A stretch of DNA of 64,000 nucleotides from Eurosta solidaginis (Eukaryota > Arthropoda > Insecta > Diptera > Tephritidae), in the NCBI RefSeq assembly GCF_040869045.1, contig NW_027137018.1, forward strand, positions 124,001 through 188,000. Reading direction: 5' to 3'. Both the position numbers and the translations under genes were made by a program. Each line of letters starts with the position of its first letter. Within the stretch, counting starts at the first letter, position 1. The notes beneath the pieces are model-generated. The model did no database searches, was not told the origin of the DNA, and saw only the letters and a program-made list of their open reading frames with translations. This document shows positions 13,151-27,827 of the stretch, in pieces.

Positions 13151-15090
13151 ACGTTTGACAACCTTTAAACAGTTTTAATAACTATCTCAAAAATTATCGC
13201 TCTGATGCAAACAACTGATGAGTTATCTACTTAAATTTGATGAACAAAACGACTTACGTATTTTAAACATGCTAACCTTTAGCCCGGTAAGCAAATTAAA
13301 AAAAAAACGCAATATGTAGGCTACACGAGAACGGAGACGTCGAGTAAGCAAAACAAATGCGTTAAACAAATTCGTACACGTTATTTATCAATTTAACTCT
13401 AGAATTAAAGGATATACAACGAGAAACAACGTTTGACAACCTTTAAACAGTTTTAATAACTATCTCAAAAATTGTCGCTCTGATGCAAACAACTGATGAG
13501 TTATCTACTTAAATTTGATGAACAAAACGACTTACGTATTTTAAACATGCTAACCTTTAGCCCGGTAAGCAAATTAAAAAAAAACGCAATATGTAGGCTA
13601 CACGAGAACGGAGACGTCGAGTAACCAAAACAAATCCGTTAAACAAATTCGTACACGTTATTTATCAATTTAACTCTAGAATTAAAGGATATACAACTAG
13701 AAACAACGTTTGACAACCTTTAAACAGTTTTAATAACTATCTCAAAAATTGTCGCTCTGATGCAAACAACTGATGAGTTATCTACTTAAATTTGATGAAC
13801 AAAACGACTTACGTATTTTAAACATGCTAACTTTAGCCCGGTAAGCAAATTAAAAAAAAAACGCAATATGTAGGCTACACGAGAACGGAGACGTCGAGTA
13901 ACCAAAACAAATGTGTTAAACAAATTCGTACACGTTATTTATCAATTTAACTCTAGAATTAAAGGATATACAACGAGAAACAACGTTTGACAACCTTTAA
14001 ACAGTTTTAATAACTATCTCAAAAATTGTCGCTCTGATGCAAACAACTGATGAGTTATCTACTTAAATTTGATGAACAAAACGACTTACGTATTTTAAAC
14101 ATGCTAACCTTTGGCCCGGCAAGCAAATTAAAAAAAAAACGCAATATGTAGGCTACACGAGAACGGAGACGTCGAGTAACCAAAACAAATGCGTTAAACA
14201 AATTCGTACACGTTATTTATCAATTTAACTCTAGAATTAAAGGATATACAACGAGAAACAACGTTTGACAACCTTTAAACAGTTTTAATAACTATCTCAA
14301 AAATTGTCGCTCTGATGCAAACAACTGATGAGTTATCTACTTAAATTTGATGAACAAAACGACTTACGTATTTTAAACATGCTAACCTTTAGCCCGGTAA
14401 GCAAATTAAAAAAAAAAACGCAATATGTAGGCTACACGAGAACGGAGACGTCGAGTAACCAAAACAAATGCGTTAAACAAATTCGTACACGTTATTTATA
14501 AATTTAACTCTAGCATTAAAGGATATACAACGAGAAACAACGTTTGACAACCTTTAAACAGTTTTAATAACTATCTCAAAAATTGTCGCTCTGATGCAAA
14601 CAACTGATGAGTTATCTACTTAAATTTGATGAACAAAACGACTTACGTATTTTAAACATGCTAACCTTTAGCCCGGTAAGCAAATTAAAAAAAAAACGCA
14701 ATATGTAGGCTACACGAGAACGGAGACGTCGAGTAACCAAAACAAATGCGTTAAACAAATTCGTACACGTTATTTATCAATTTAACTCTAGAATTAAAGG
14801 ATATACAACGAGAAACAACGTTTGACAACCTTTAAACAGTTTTAATAACTATCTCAAAAATTGTCGCTCTGATGCAAACAACTGATGAGTTATCTACTTA
14901 AATTTGTTGAACAAAACGACTTACGTATTTTAAACATGCTAACCTTTAGCCCGGTAAGCAAATTAAAAAAAAAACGCAATATGTAGGCTACACGAGAACG
15001 GAGACGTCGAGTAACCAAAACAAATGCGTTAAACAAATTCGTACACGTTATTTATCAATTTAACTCTAGAATTAAAGGATATACAACGAG
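12200..15090 (+). repeat. Higher-order block C, copy 1 (~10 monomers), matching 21105-23995
   Basis: The ordered rare variants AACATTTGAC, AACCAAACC, TTTGTCAATATAAC, GAGTAAGCAAAAC, ATACAACTAG (13691 and 22596), GCTAACTTTAGC, AAATGTGTTAAAC, TTTGGCCCGGCAAGC and TTTATAAATTTAACTCTAGC recur at an offset of about 8,905 bp (32 monomers). The match is lost near 15098, where this copy reads AACGCTTGAC and its partner reads AACGTTTGAC. Confidence 0.85.
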
Positions 15091-15140
15091 AAACAACGCT
15101 TGACAACCTTTAAACAGTTTTAATAACTATCTCAAAAATT

Positions 15141-17320
15141 GTAGCTCTGATGCAAACAACTGATGAGTTATCTACTTAAATTTGATGAACAAAACGACTT
15201 ACGTATTTTAAACATGCTAACCTTTAGCCCGGTAAGCAAATTAAAAAAAAACGCAATATGAAGGCTACACGAGAACGGAGACGTCGAGTAACCAAAACAA
15301 ATCCGTTAAACAAATTGGTACACGTTATTTATCAATTTAACTCTAGAATTAAAGGATATACAACGAGAAACAACGTTTGACAACCTTTAAACAGTTTTAA
15401 TAACTATCTCAAAAATTGTCGCTCTGATGCAAACAACTGATGAGTTATCTACTTAAATTTGTTGAACAAAACGACTTACGTATTTTAAACATGCTAACCT
15501 TTAGCCCGGTAAGCAAATTAAAAAAAAACGCAATATGTAGGCTACACGAGAACAGAGACGTCGAGTAACCAAAACAAATGCGTTAAACAAATTCGTACAC
15601 GTTATTTATCAATTTAACTCTAGAATTAAAGGATATACAACGAGAAACAACGTTTGACAACCTTTAAACAGTTTTAATAACTATCTCAAAAATTATCGCT
15701 CTCATGCAAACAACTGATGAGTTATCTACTTAAATTTGTTGAACAAAACGACTTACGTATTTTAAACATGCTAACCTTTAGCCCGGTAAGCAGATTAAAA
15801 AAAAACGCAATATGTAGGCTACACGAGAACGGAGACGTCGAGTAACCAAAACAAATGCGTTAAACAAATTCGTACACGTTATTTATCAATTTAACTCTAG
15901 AATTAAAGGATATACAACGAGAAACAACGTTTGACAACCTTTAAACAGTTTTAATAACTATCTCAAAAATTGTCGCTCTGATGCAAACAACTGATGAGTT
16001 ATCTACTTAAATTTGTTGAACAAAACGACTTACGTATTTTAAACATGCTAACCTTTAGCCCGGTAAGCAAATTAAAAAAAAAAAACGCAATATGTAGGCT
16101 ACACGAGAACGGAGACGTCGAGTAACCAAAACAAATGCGTTAAACAAATTCGTACACGTTATTTATCAATTTAACTCTAGAATTAAAGGATATACAACGA
16201 GAAACAACGTTTGACAACCTTTAAACAGTTTTAATAACTATCTCAAAAATTATCGCTCTGATGCAAACAACTGATGAGTTATCTACTTAAATTTGATGAA
16301 CAAAACGACTTACGTATTTTAAGCATGCTAACCTTTAGCCCGGTAAGCAAATTAAAAAAAAAACGCAATATGTAGGCTACACGAGAACGGAGACGTCGAG
16401 TAACCAAAACAAATGCGTTAAACAAATTCGTACACGTTATTTATCAATTTAACTCTAGAATTAAAGGATATACAACGAGAAACAACATTTGACAACCTTT
16501 AAACAGTTTTAATAACTATCTCAAAAATTGTCGCTCTGATGCAAACAACTGATGAGTTATCTACTTAAATTTGATGAACAAAACGACTTACGTATTTTAA
16601 ACATGCTAACCTTTAGCCCGGTAAGCAAATTAAAAAAAAAAAACGCAATATGTAGGCTACACGAGAACAGAGACGTCGAGTAACCAAACCAAATGCGTTA
16701 AACAAATTTGTACACGTTATTTATCAATTTAACTCTAGAATTAAAGGATATACAACGAGAAACAACGTTTGACAACCTTTAAACAGTTTTAATAACTATC
16801 TCAAAAATTGTCGCTCTGATGCAAACAACTGATGAGTTATCTACTTAAATTTGATGAACAAAACGACTTACGTATTTTAAACATGCTAACCTTTAGCCCG
16901 GTAAGCAAATTAAAAAAAAACGCAATATGTAGGCTACACGAGAACGGAGACGTCGAGTAACCAAAACAAATGCGTTAAACAAATTCGTACACGTTATTTG
17001 TCAATATAACTCTAGAATTAAAGGATATACAACGAGAAACAACGTTTGACAACCTTTAAACAGTTTTAATAACTATCTCAAAAATTATCGCTCTGATGCA
17101 AACAACTGATGAGTTATCTACTTAAATTTGTTGAACAAAACGACTTACGTATTTTAAACATGCTAACCTTTAGCCCGGTAAGCAAATTAAAAAAAAAAAC
17201 GCAATATGTAGGCTACACGAGAACGGAGACGTCGAGTAACCAAAACAAATGCGTTAAACAAATTCGTACACGTTATTTATCAATTTAACTCTAGAATTAA
17301 AGGATATACAACGAGAAACA
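15141..17320 (+). repeat. Higher-order block B, copy 2
   Basis: Duplicate of 10971-13150, identified by the shared ordered variants described for copy 1. On its left it is joined directly to an AACGCTTGAC unit, one monomer earlier than the equivalent junction in copy 1, which marks a recombination point near 15100-15141. Confidence 0.85.
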
Positions 17321-19036
17321 ACATTTGACAACCTTTAAACAGTTTTAATAACTATCTCAAAAATTGTCGCTCTGATGCAAACAACTGATGAGTTATCTAC
17401 TTAAATTTGATGAACAAAACGACTTACGTATTTTAAACATGCTAACCTTTAGCCCGGTAAGCAAATTAAAAAAAAAAAACGCAATATGTAGGCTAGACGA
17501 GAACAGAGACGTCGAGTAACCAAACCAAATGCGTTAAACAAATTTGTACACGTTATTTATCAATTTAACTCTAGAATTAAAGGATATACAACGAGAAACA
17601 ACGTTTGACAACCTTTAAACAGTTTTAATAACTATCTCAAAAATTGTCGCTCTGATGCAAACAACTGATGAGTTATCTACTTAAATTTGATGAACAAAAC
17701 GACTTACGTATTTTAAACATGCTAACCTTTAGCCCGGTAAGCAAATTAAAAAAAAACGCAATATGTAGGCTACACGAGAACGGAGACGTCGAGTAACCAA
17801 AACAAATGCGTTAAACAAATTCGTACACGTTATTTGTCAATATAACTCTAGAATTAAAGGATATACAACGAGAAACAACGTTTGACAACCTTTAAACAGT
17901 TTTAATAACTATCTCAAAAATTATCGCTCTGATGCAAACAACTGATGAGTTATCTACTTAAATTTGATGAACAAAACGACTTACGTATTTTAAGCATGCT
18001 AACCTTTAGCCCGGTAAGCAAATTAAAAAAAAAACGCAATATGTAGGCTACACGAGAACGGAGACGTCGAGTAACCAAAACAAATGCGTTAAACAAATTC
18101 GTACACGTTATTTATCAATTTAACTCTAGAATTAAAGGATATACAACGAGAAACAACATTTGACAACCTTTAAACAGTTTTAATAACTATCTCAAAAATT
18201 GTCGCTCTGATGCAAACAACTGATGAGTTATCTACTTAAATTTGATGAACAAAACGACTTACGTATTTTAAACATGCTAACCTTTAGCCCGGTAAGCAAA
18301 TTAAAAAAAAAAAAACGCAATATGTAGGCTACACGAGAACAGAGACGTCGAGTAACCAAACCAAATGCGTTAAACAAATTTGTACACGTTATTTATCAAT
18401 TTAACTCTAGAATTAAAGGATATACAACGAGAAACAACGTTTGACAACCTTTAAACAGTTTTAATAACTATCTCAAAAATTGTCGCTCTGATGCAAACAA
18501 CTGATGAGTTATCTACTTAAATTTGTTGAACAAAACGACTTACGTATTTTAAACATGCTAACCTTTAGCCCGGTAAGCAAATTAAAAAAAAACGCAATAT
18601 GTAGGCTACACGAGAACGGAGACGTCGAGTAACCAAAACAAATGCGTTAAACAAATTCGTACACGTTATTTGTCAATATAACTCTAGAATTAAAGGATAT
18701 ACAACGAGAAACAACGTTTGACAACCTTTAAACAGTTTTAATAACTATCTCAAAAATTATCGCTCTGATGCAAACAACTGATGAGTTATCTACTTAAATT
18801 TGTTGAACAAAACGACTTACGTATTTTAAGCATGCTAACCTTTACCCCGGTGAGCAAATTAAAAAAAAAACCCAATATGTAGGCTACACGAGAACGGAGA
18901 CGTCGAGTAACCAAAACAAATGCATTAAACAAATTCGTACACGTTATTTATCAATTTAACTCTAGAATTAAAGGATATACAACGAGAAACAACGTTTGAC
19001 AACCTTTAAACAGTTTTAATAACTATCTCAAAAATT

Positions 19037-20972
19037 ATCGCTCTCATGCAAACAACTGATGAGTTATCTACTTAAATTTGTTGAACAAAACGACTTACGT
19101 ATTTTAAACATGCTAACCTTTAGCCCGGTAAGCAAATTAAAAAAAAAAAACGCAATATGTAGGCTACACGAGAACGGAGACGTCGAGTAACCAAAACAAA
19201 TGCGTTAAACAAATTCGTACACGTTATTTATCAATTTATCTCTAGAATTAAAGGATATACAACGAGAAACAACGTTTGACAACCTTTAAACAGTTTTAAT
19301 AACTATCTCAAAAATTATCGCTCTGATGCAAACAACTGATGAGTTATCTACTTAAATTTGATGAACAAAACGACTTACGTATTTTAAGCATGCTAACCTT
19401 TACCCCGGTGAGCAAATTAAAAAAAAAAACCCAATATGTAGGCTACACGAGAACGGAGACGTCGAGTAACCAAAACAAATGCATTAAACAAATTCGTACA
19501 CGTTATTTATCAATTTAACTCTAGAATTAAAGGATATACAACGAGAAACAACGTTTGACAACCTTTAAACAGTTTTAATAACTATCTCAAAAATTTTCGC
19601 TCTGATGCAAACAACTGATGAGTTATCTACTTAAATTTGATGAACAAAACGACTTACGTATTTTAAACATGCTAACCTTTAGCCCGGTAAGCAAATTAAA
19701 AAAAAAAAACGCAATATGTAGGCTACACGAGAACAGAGACGTCGAGTAACCAAACCAAATGCGTTAAACAAATTTGTACACGTTATTTATCAATTTAACT
19801 CTAGAATTAAAGGATATACAACGAGAAACAACGTTTGACAACCTTTATACAGTTTTAATAACTATCTCAAAAATTGTCGCTCTGATGCAAACAACTGATG
19901 AGTTATCTACTTAAATTTGATGAACAAAACGACTTACGTATTTTAAACATGCTAACCTTTAGCCCGGTAAGCAAATTAAAAAAAAACGCAATATGCAGGC
20001 TACACGAGAACGGAGACGTCGAGTAACCAAAACAAATGCGTTAAACAAATTCGTACACGTTATTTATCAATATAACTCTAGAATTAAAGGATATACAACG
20101 AGAAACAACGTTTGACAACCTTTAAACAGTTTTAATAACTATCTCAAAAATTATCACTCTGATGCAAACAACTGATGAGTTATCTACTTAAATTTGTTGA
20201 ACAAAACGACTTACGTATTTTAAACATGCTAACCTTTAGCCCGGTAAGCAAATTAAAAAAAAAACGCAATATGTAGGCTACACGAGAACGGAGACGTCGA
20301 GTAACCAAAACAAATGCGTTAAACAAATTCGTACACGTTATTTATCAATTTAACTCTAGAATTAAAGGATATACAACGAGAAACAACGCTTGACAACCTT
20401 TAAACAGTTTTAATAACTATCTCAAAAATTGTCGCTCTGATGCAAACAACTGATGAGTTATCTACTTAAATTTGATGAACAAAACGACTTACGTATTTTA
20501 AACATGCTAACCTTTAGCCCGGTAAGCAAATTAAAAAAAAAACGCAATATGTAGGCTACACGAGAACGGAGACGTCGAGTAAGCAAAACAAATGCGTTAA
20601 ACAAATTCGTACACGTTATTTATCAATTTAACTCTAGAATTAAAGGATATACAACGAGAAACAACGTTTGACAACCTTTAAACAGTTTTAATAACTATCT
20701 CAAAAATTGTAGCTCTGATGCAAACAACTGATGAGTTATCTACTTAAATTTGATGAACAAAACGACTTACGTATTTTAAACATGCTAACCTTTAGCCCGG
20801 TAAGCAAATTAAAAAAAAACGCAATATGAAGGCTACACGAGAACGGAGACGTCGAGTAACCAAAACAAATCCGTTAAACAAATTGGTACACGTTATTTAT
20901 CAATTTAACTCTAGAATTAAAGGATATACAACGAGAAACAACGTTTGACAACCTTTAAACAGTTTTAATAAC
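19037..20972 (+). repeat. Higher-order block A, copy 2
   Basis: Duplicate of 9301-11235 with the same rare variants in order. After about 20972 the sequence jumps to CTCTCATGC and GCAGATTAA units, the equivalents of about 11525 and 11622, so roughly one monomer present in copy 1 is missing here. Confidence 0.85.
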
Positions 20973-21104
20973 TATCTCAAAAATTATCGCTCTCATGCAA
21001 ACAACTGATGAGTTATCTACTTAAATTTGTTGAACAAAACGACTTACGTATTTTAAACATGCTAACCTTTAGCCCGGTAAGCAGATTAAAAAAAAACGCA
21101 ATAT

Positions 21105-23995
21105 GTAGGCTACACGAGAACGGAGACGTCGAGTAACCAAAACAAATGCGTTAAACAAATTCGTACACGTTATTTATCAATTTAACTCTAGAATTAAAGG
21201 ATATACAACGAGAAACAACATTTGACAACCTTTAAACAGTTTTAATAACTATCTCAAAAATTGTCGCTCTGATGCAAACAACTGATGAGTTATCTACTTA
21301 AATTTGATGAACAAAACGACTTACGTATTTTAAACATGCTAACCTTTAGCCCGGTAAGCAAATTAAAAAAAAAAAACGCAATATGTAGGCTACACGAGAA
21401 CAGAGACGTCGAGTAACCAAACCAAATGCGTTAAACAAATTTGTACACGTTATTTATCAATTTAACTCTAGAATTAAAGGATATACAACGAGAAACAACG
21501 TTTGACAACCTTTAAACAGTTTTAATAACTATCTCAAAAATTGTCGCTCTGATGCAAACAACTGATGAGTTATCTACTTAAATTTGATGAACAAAACGAC
21601 TTACGTATTTTAAACATGCTAACCTTTAGCCCGGTAAGCAAATTAAAAAAAAAACGCAATATGTAGGCTACACGAGAACGGAGACGTCGAGTAACCAAAA
21701 CAAATGCGTTAAACAAATTCGTACACGTTATTTGTCAATATAACTCTAGAATTAAAGGATATACAACGAGAAACAACGTTTGACAACCTTTAAACAGTTT
21801 TAATAACTATCTCAAAAATTATCGCTCTGATGCAAACAACTGATGAGTTATCTACTTAAATTTGTTGAACAAAACGACTTACGTATTTTAAACATGCTAA
21901 CCTTTAGCCCGGTAAGCAAATTAAAAAAAAAAAACGCAATATATAGGCTACACGAGAACGGAGACGTCGAGTAACCAAAACAAATGCGTTAAACAAATTC
22001 GTACACGTTATTTATCAATTTAACTCTAGAATTAAAGGATATACAACGAGAAACAACGTTTGACAACCTTTAAACAGTTTTAATAACTATCTCAAAAATT
22101 ATCGCTCTGATGCAAACAACTGATGAGTTATCTACTTAAATTTGATGAACAAAACGACTTACGTATTTTAAACATGCTAACCTTTAGCCCGGTAAGCAAA
22201 TTAAAAAAAAAACGCAATATGTAGGCTACACGAGAACGGAGACGTCGAGTAAGCAAAACAAATGCGTTAAACAAATTCGTACACGTTATTTATCAATTTA
22301 ACTCTAGAATTAAAGGATATACAACGAGAAACAACGTTTGACAACCTTTAAACAGTTTTAATAACTATCTCAAAAATTGTCGCTCTGATGCAAACAACTG
22401 ATGAGTTATCTACTTAAATTTGATGAACAAAACGACTTACGTATTTTAAACATGCTAACCTTTAGCCCGGTAAGCAAATTAAAAAAAAACGCAATATGTA
22501 GGCTACACGAGAACGGAGACATCGAGTAACCAAAACAAATCCGTTAAACAAATTCGTACACGTTATTTATCAATTTAACTCTAGAATTAAAGGATATACA
22601 ACTAGAAACAACGTTTGACAACCTTTAAACAGTTTTAATAACTATCTCAAAAATTGTCGCTCTGATGCAAACAACTGATGAGTTATCTACTTAAATTTGA
22701 TGAACAAAACGACTTACGTATTTTAAACATGCTAACTTTAGCCCGGTAAGCAAATTAAAAAAAAAACGCAATATGTAGGCTACACGAGAACGGAGACGTC
22801 GAGTAACCAAAACAAATGTGTTAAACAAATTCGTACACGTTATTTATCAATTTAACTCTAGAATTAAAGGATATACAACGAGAAACAACGTTTGACAACC
22901 TTTAAACAGTTTTAATAACTATCTCAAAAATTGTCGCTCTGATGCAAACAACTGATGAGTTATCTACTTAAATTTGATGAACAAAACGACTTACGTATTT
23001 TAAACATGCTAACCTTTGGCCCGGCAAGCAAATTAAAAAAAAAACGCAATATGTAGGCTACACGAGAACGGAGACGTCGAGTAACCAAAACAAATGCGTT
23101 AAACAAATTCGTACACGTTATTTATCAATTTAACTCTAGAATTAAAGGATATACAACGAGAAACAACGTTTGACAACCTTTAAACAGTTTTAATAACTAT
23201 CTCAAAAATTGTCGCTCTGATGCAAACAACTGATGAGTTATCTACTTAAATTTGATGAACAAAACGACTTACGTATTTTAAACATGCTAACCTTTAGCCC
23301 GGTAAGCAAATTAAAAAAAAAAACGCAATATGTAGGCTACACGAGAACGGAGACGTCGAGTAACCAAAACAAATGCGTTAAACAAATTCGTACACGTTAT
23401 TTATAAATTTAACTCTAGCATTAAAGGATATACAACGAGAAACAACGTTTGACAACCTTTAAACAGTTTTAATAACTATCTCAAAAATTGTCGCTCTGAT
23501 GCAAACAACTGATGAGTTATCTACTTAAATTTGATGAACAAAACGACTTACGTATTTTAAACATGCTAACCTTTAGCCCGGTAAGCAAATTAAAAAAAAA
23601 AACGCAATATGTAGGCTACACGAGAACGGAGACGTCGAGTAACCAAAACAAATGCGTTAAACAAATTCGTACACGTTATTTATCAATTTAACTCTAGAAT
23701 TAAAGGATATACAACGAGAAACAACGTTTGACAACCTTTAAACAGTTTTAATAACTATCTCAAAAATTGTCGCTCTGATGCAAACAACTGATGAGTTATC
23801 TACTTAAATTTGTTGAACAAAACGACTTACGTATTTTAAACATGCTAACCTTTAGCCCGGTAAGCAAATTAAAAAAAAAAACGCAATATGTAGGCTACAC
23901 GAGAACGGAGACGTCGAGTAACCAAAACAAATGCGTTAAACAAATTCGTACACGTTATTTATCAATTTAACTCTAGAATTAAAGGATATACAACG
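21105..23995 (+). repeat. Higher-order block C, copy 2
   Basis: Duplicate of 12200-15090. It differs at isolated sites only, for example ATATAGGC near 21940 and GAGACATCGAG near 22518, which would be changes since duplication. Confidence 0.85.
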
Positions 23996-26900
23996 AGAAA
24001 CAACGTTTGACAACCTTTAAACAGTTTTAATAACTATCTCAAAAATTATCGCTCTGATGCAAACAACTGATGAGTTATCTACTTAAATTTGATTAACAAA
24101 ACGACTTACGTATTTTAAACATGCTAACCTTTAGCCCGGTAAGCAAATTAATAAAAAACGCAATATGTAGGCTACACGAGAACGGAAACGTCGAGTAACC
24201 AAAACAAATGCGTTAAACAAATTCGTACACGTTATTTATCAATTTAACTCTAGAATTAAAGGATATACAACGAGAAACAACGTTTGACAACCTTTAAACA
24301 GTTTTAATAACTATCTCAAAAATTGTCGCTCTGATGCAAACAACTGATGAGTTATCTACTTAAATTTGTTGAACAAAACGACTTACGTATTTTAAACATG
24401 CTAACCTTTAGCCCGGTAAGCAAATTAAAAAAAAAACGCAATATGTAGGCTACACGAGAACGGAGACGTCGAGTAACCAAAACATATGCGTTAAACAAAT
24501 TCTTACACGTTATTTATCAATTCAACTCTAGAATTAAAGGATATACAACGAGAAACAACGTTTGACAACCTTTAAACAGTTTTAATAACTATCTCAAAAA
24601 TTATCGCTCTGATGCAAACAACTGCTGAGTTATCTACTCAAATTTGTTGAACAAAACGACTTACGTATTTTAAACATGCTAACCTTTAGCCCGGTAAGCA
24701 AATTAAAAAAAAAAACGCAATATGTAGGCTACACGAGAACGGAGACGTCGAGTAACCAAAACAAATGCGTTAAACAAATTCGTACACGTTATTTATCAAT
24801 TTAACTCTAGAATTAAAGGATATACAACGAGAAACAACGTTTGACAACCTTTAAACAGTTTTAATAACTATCTCAAAAATTGTCGCTCTGATGCAAACAA
24901 CTGATGAGTTATCTACTTAAATTTGTTGAACAAAACGACTTACGTATTTTAAACATGCTAACCTTTAGTCCGGTAAGCAAATTAAAAAAAAAACGCAATA
25001 TGTAGGCTACACGAGAACGGAGACGTCGAGTAACCAAAACAAATGCGTTAAACAAATTCGTACACGTTATTTATTTATTTAACTCTAGAATTAAAGGATA
25101 TACAACGAGAAACAACGTTTGACAACCTTTAAACAGTTTTAATAACTATCTCAAAAATTTTCGCTCTGATGCAAACAACTGATGAGTTGTCTACTTAAAT
25201 TTGTTGAACAAAACGACTTACGTATTTTAAGCATGCTAGCCTTTAGCCCGGTAAGCAAATTAAAAAAAAAACGCAATATGTAGGCTACACGAGAACGGAG
25301 ACGTCGAGTAACCAAAACAAATGCGTTAAACAAATTCGTACACGTTATTTATCAATTTAACTCTAGAATTAAAGGATATACAACGAGAAACAACGTTTAA
25401 CAACCTTTAAACAGTTTTAATAACTATCTCAAAAATTGTCGCTCTGATGCAAACAACTGATGAGTTATCTACTCAAATTTGTTGAACAAAACGACTTACG
25501 TATTTTAAACATGCTAACCTTTAGCCCGGTAAGCAAATTAAAAAAAAAACGCAATATGTAGGCTACACAAGAACGGAGACGTCGAGTAACCAAAACAAAT
25601 GCGTTAAACAAATTCGTACACGTTATTTATCTATTTAACTCTAGAATTAAAGGATATACAACGAGAAACAACGTTTGACAACCTTTAAACAGTTTTAATA
25701 ACTATCTCAAAAATTGTCGCTCTGATGCAAACAACTGATGAGTTATCTACTTAAATTTGTTGAACAAAACGACTTACGTATTTTAAGCATGCTAACCTTT
25801 AGCCCGGTAAGCAAATTAAAAAAAAAACGCAATATGTAGGCTACACGAGAACGGAGACGTCGAGTAACCAAAACAAATACGTTAAACAAATTCGTACACG
25901 TTATTTATCAATTTAACTCTAGAATTAAAGGATATACAACGAGAAACAACGTTTGACAACCTTTAAACAGTTTTAATAACTATCTCAAAAATTGTCGCTC
26001 TGATGCAAACAACTGATGAGTTATCTACTTAAATTTGTTGAACAAAACGACTTACGTATTTTAAACATGCTAACCTTTAGCCGGTAAGCAAATTAAAAAA
26101 AAACGCAATATGTAGGCTACACGAGAACGGAGACGTCGAGTAACCAAAACAAATGCGTTAAACAAATTCGTACACGTTATTTATCTATTTAACTCTAGAA
26201 TTAAAGGATATACAACGAGAAACAACGTTTGACAACCTTTAAACAGTTTTAATAACTATCTCAAAAATTGTCGCTCTGATGCAAACAACTGCTGAGTTAT
26301 CTACTCAAATTTGTTGAACAAAACGACTTACGTATTTTAAACATGCTAACCTTTAGCCCGGTAAGCAAATTAAAAAAAAACGCAATATGTAGGCTACACG
26401 AGAACGGAGACGTCGAGTAACCAAAACAAATGCGTTAAACAAATTCGTACACGTTATTTATCAATTTAACTCTAGAATTAAAGGATATACAACGAGAAAC
26501 AACGTTTGACAACCTTTAAACAGTTTTAATAACTATCTCAAAAATTGTCGCTCTGATGCAAACAACTGCTGAGTTATCTACTCAAATTTGTTGAACAAAA
26601 CGACTTACGTATTTTAAACATGCTAACCTTTAGCCCGGTAAGCAAATTAAAAAAAAAACGCAATATGTAGGCTACACGAGAACGGAGACGTCGAGTAACC
26701 AAAACAAATGCGTTAAACAAATTCGTACACGTTATTTATCAATTTAACTCTAGAATTAAAGGATATACAACGAGAAACAACGTTTGACAACCTTTAAACA
26801 GTTTTAATAACTATCTCAAAAATTGTCGCTCTGATGCAAACAACTGATGAGTTATCTACTTAAATTTGTTGAACAAAACGACTTACGTATTTTAAACATG

Positions 26901-27784
26901 CTAACCTTTAGCCCGGTAAGCAAATTAAAAAAAAAACGCAATATGTAGGCTACACGAGAACGGAGACGTCGAGTAACCAAAACAAATGCGTTAAACAAAT
27001 TCGTACACGTTATTTATCTATTTAACTCTAGAATTAAAGGATATACAACGAGAAACAACGTTTGACAACCTTTAAACAGTTTTAATAACTATCTCAAAAA
27101 TTGTCGCTCTGATGCAAACAACTGATGAGTTATCTACTTAAATTTGTTGAACAAAACGACTTACGTATTTTAAGCATGCTAACCTTTAGCCCGGTAAGCA
27201 AATTAAAAAAAAAACGCAATATGTAGGCTACACGAGAACGGAGACGTCGAGTAACCAAAACAAATGCGTTAAACAAATTCGTACACGTTATTTATCAATT
27301 TAACTCTAGAATTAAAGGATATACAACGAGAAACAACGTTTAACAACCTTTAAACAGTTTTAATAACTATCTCAAAAATTGTCGCTCTGATGCAAACAAC
27401 TGATGAGTTATCTACTCAAATTTGTTGAACAAAACGACTTACGTATTTTAAACATGCTAACCTTTAGCCCGGTAAGCAAATTAAAAAAAAAACGCAATAT
27501 GTAGGCTACACGAGAACGGAGACGTCGAGTAACCAAAACAAATGCGTTAAACAAATTCGTACACGTTATTTATCTATTTAACTCTAGAATTAAAGGATAT
27601 ACAACGAGAAACAACGTTTGACAACCTTTAAACAGTTTTAATAACTATCTCAAAAATTGTCGCTCTGATGCAAACAACTGATGAGTTATCTACTTAAATT
27701 TGTTGAACAAAACGACTTACGTATTTTAAGCATGCTAACCTTTAGCCCGGTAAGCAAATTAAAAAAAAAAACGCAATATGTAGG

Positions 27785-27827
27785 TAGCCCGGCAAGCAAA
27801 TTAAAAAAAAAAAACGCAATATGTAGG
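27785..27827 (+). repeat. Partial-monomer duplication (~42-47 bp) inside one satellite unit
   Basis: The segment from TAGCCCGG through the A-run to ATGTAGG occurs twice in succession, at about 27743-27784 and again from 27785. The second copy has the CGGCAAG variant, while the first has CGGTAAG. The join therefore combines two variant monomers and is not simple slippage within one. I saw it only once in the window. Confidence 0.85.
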
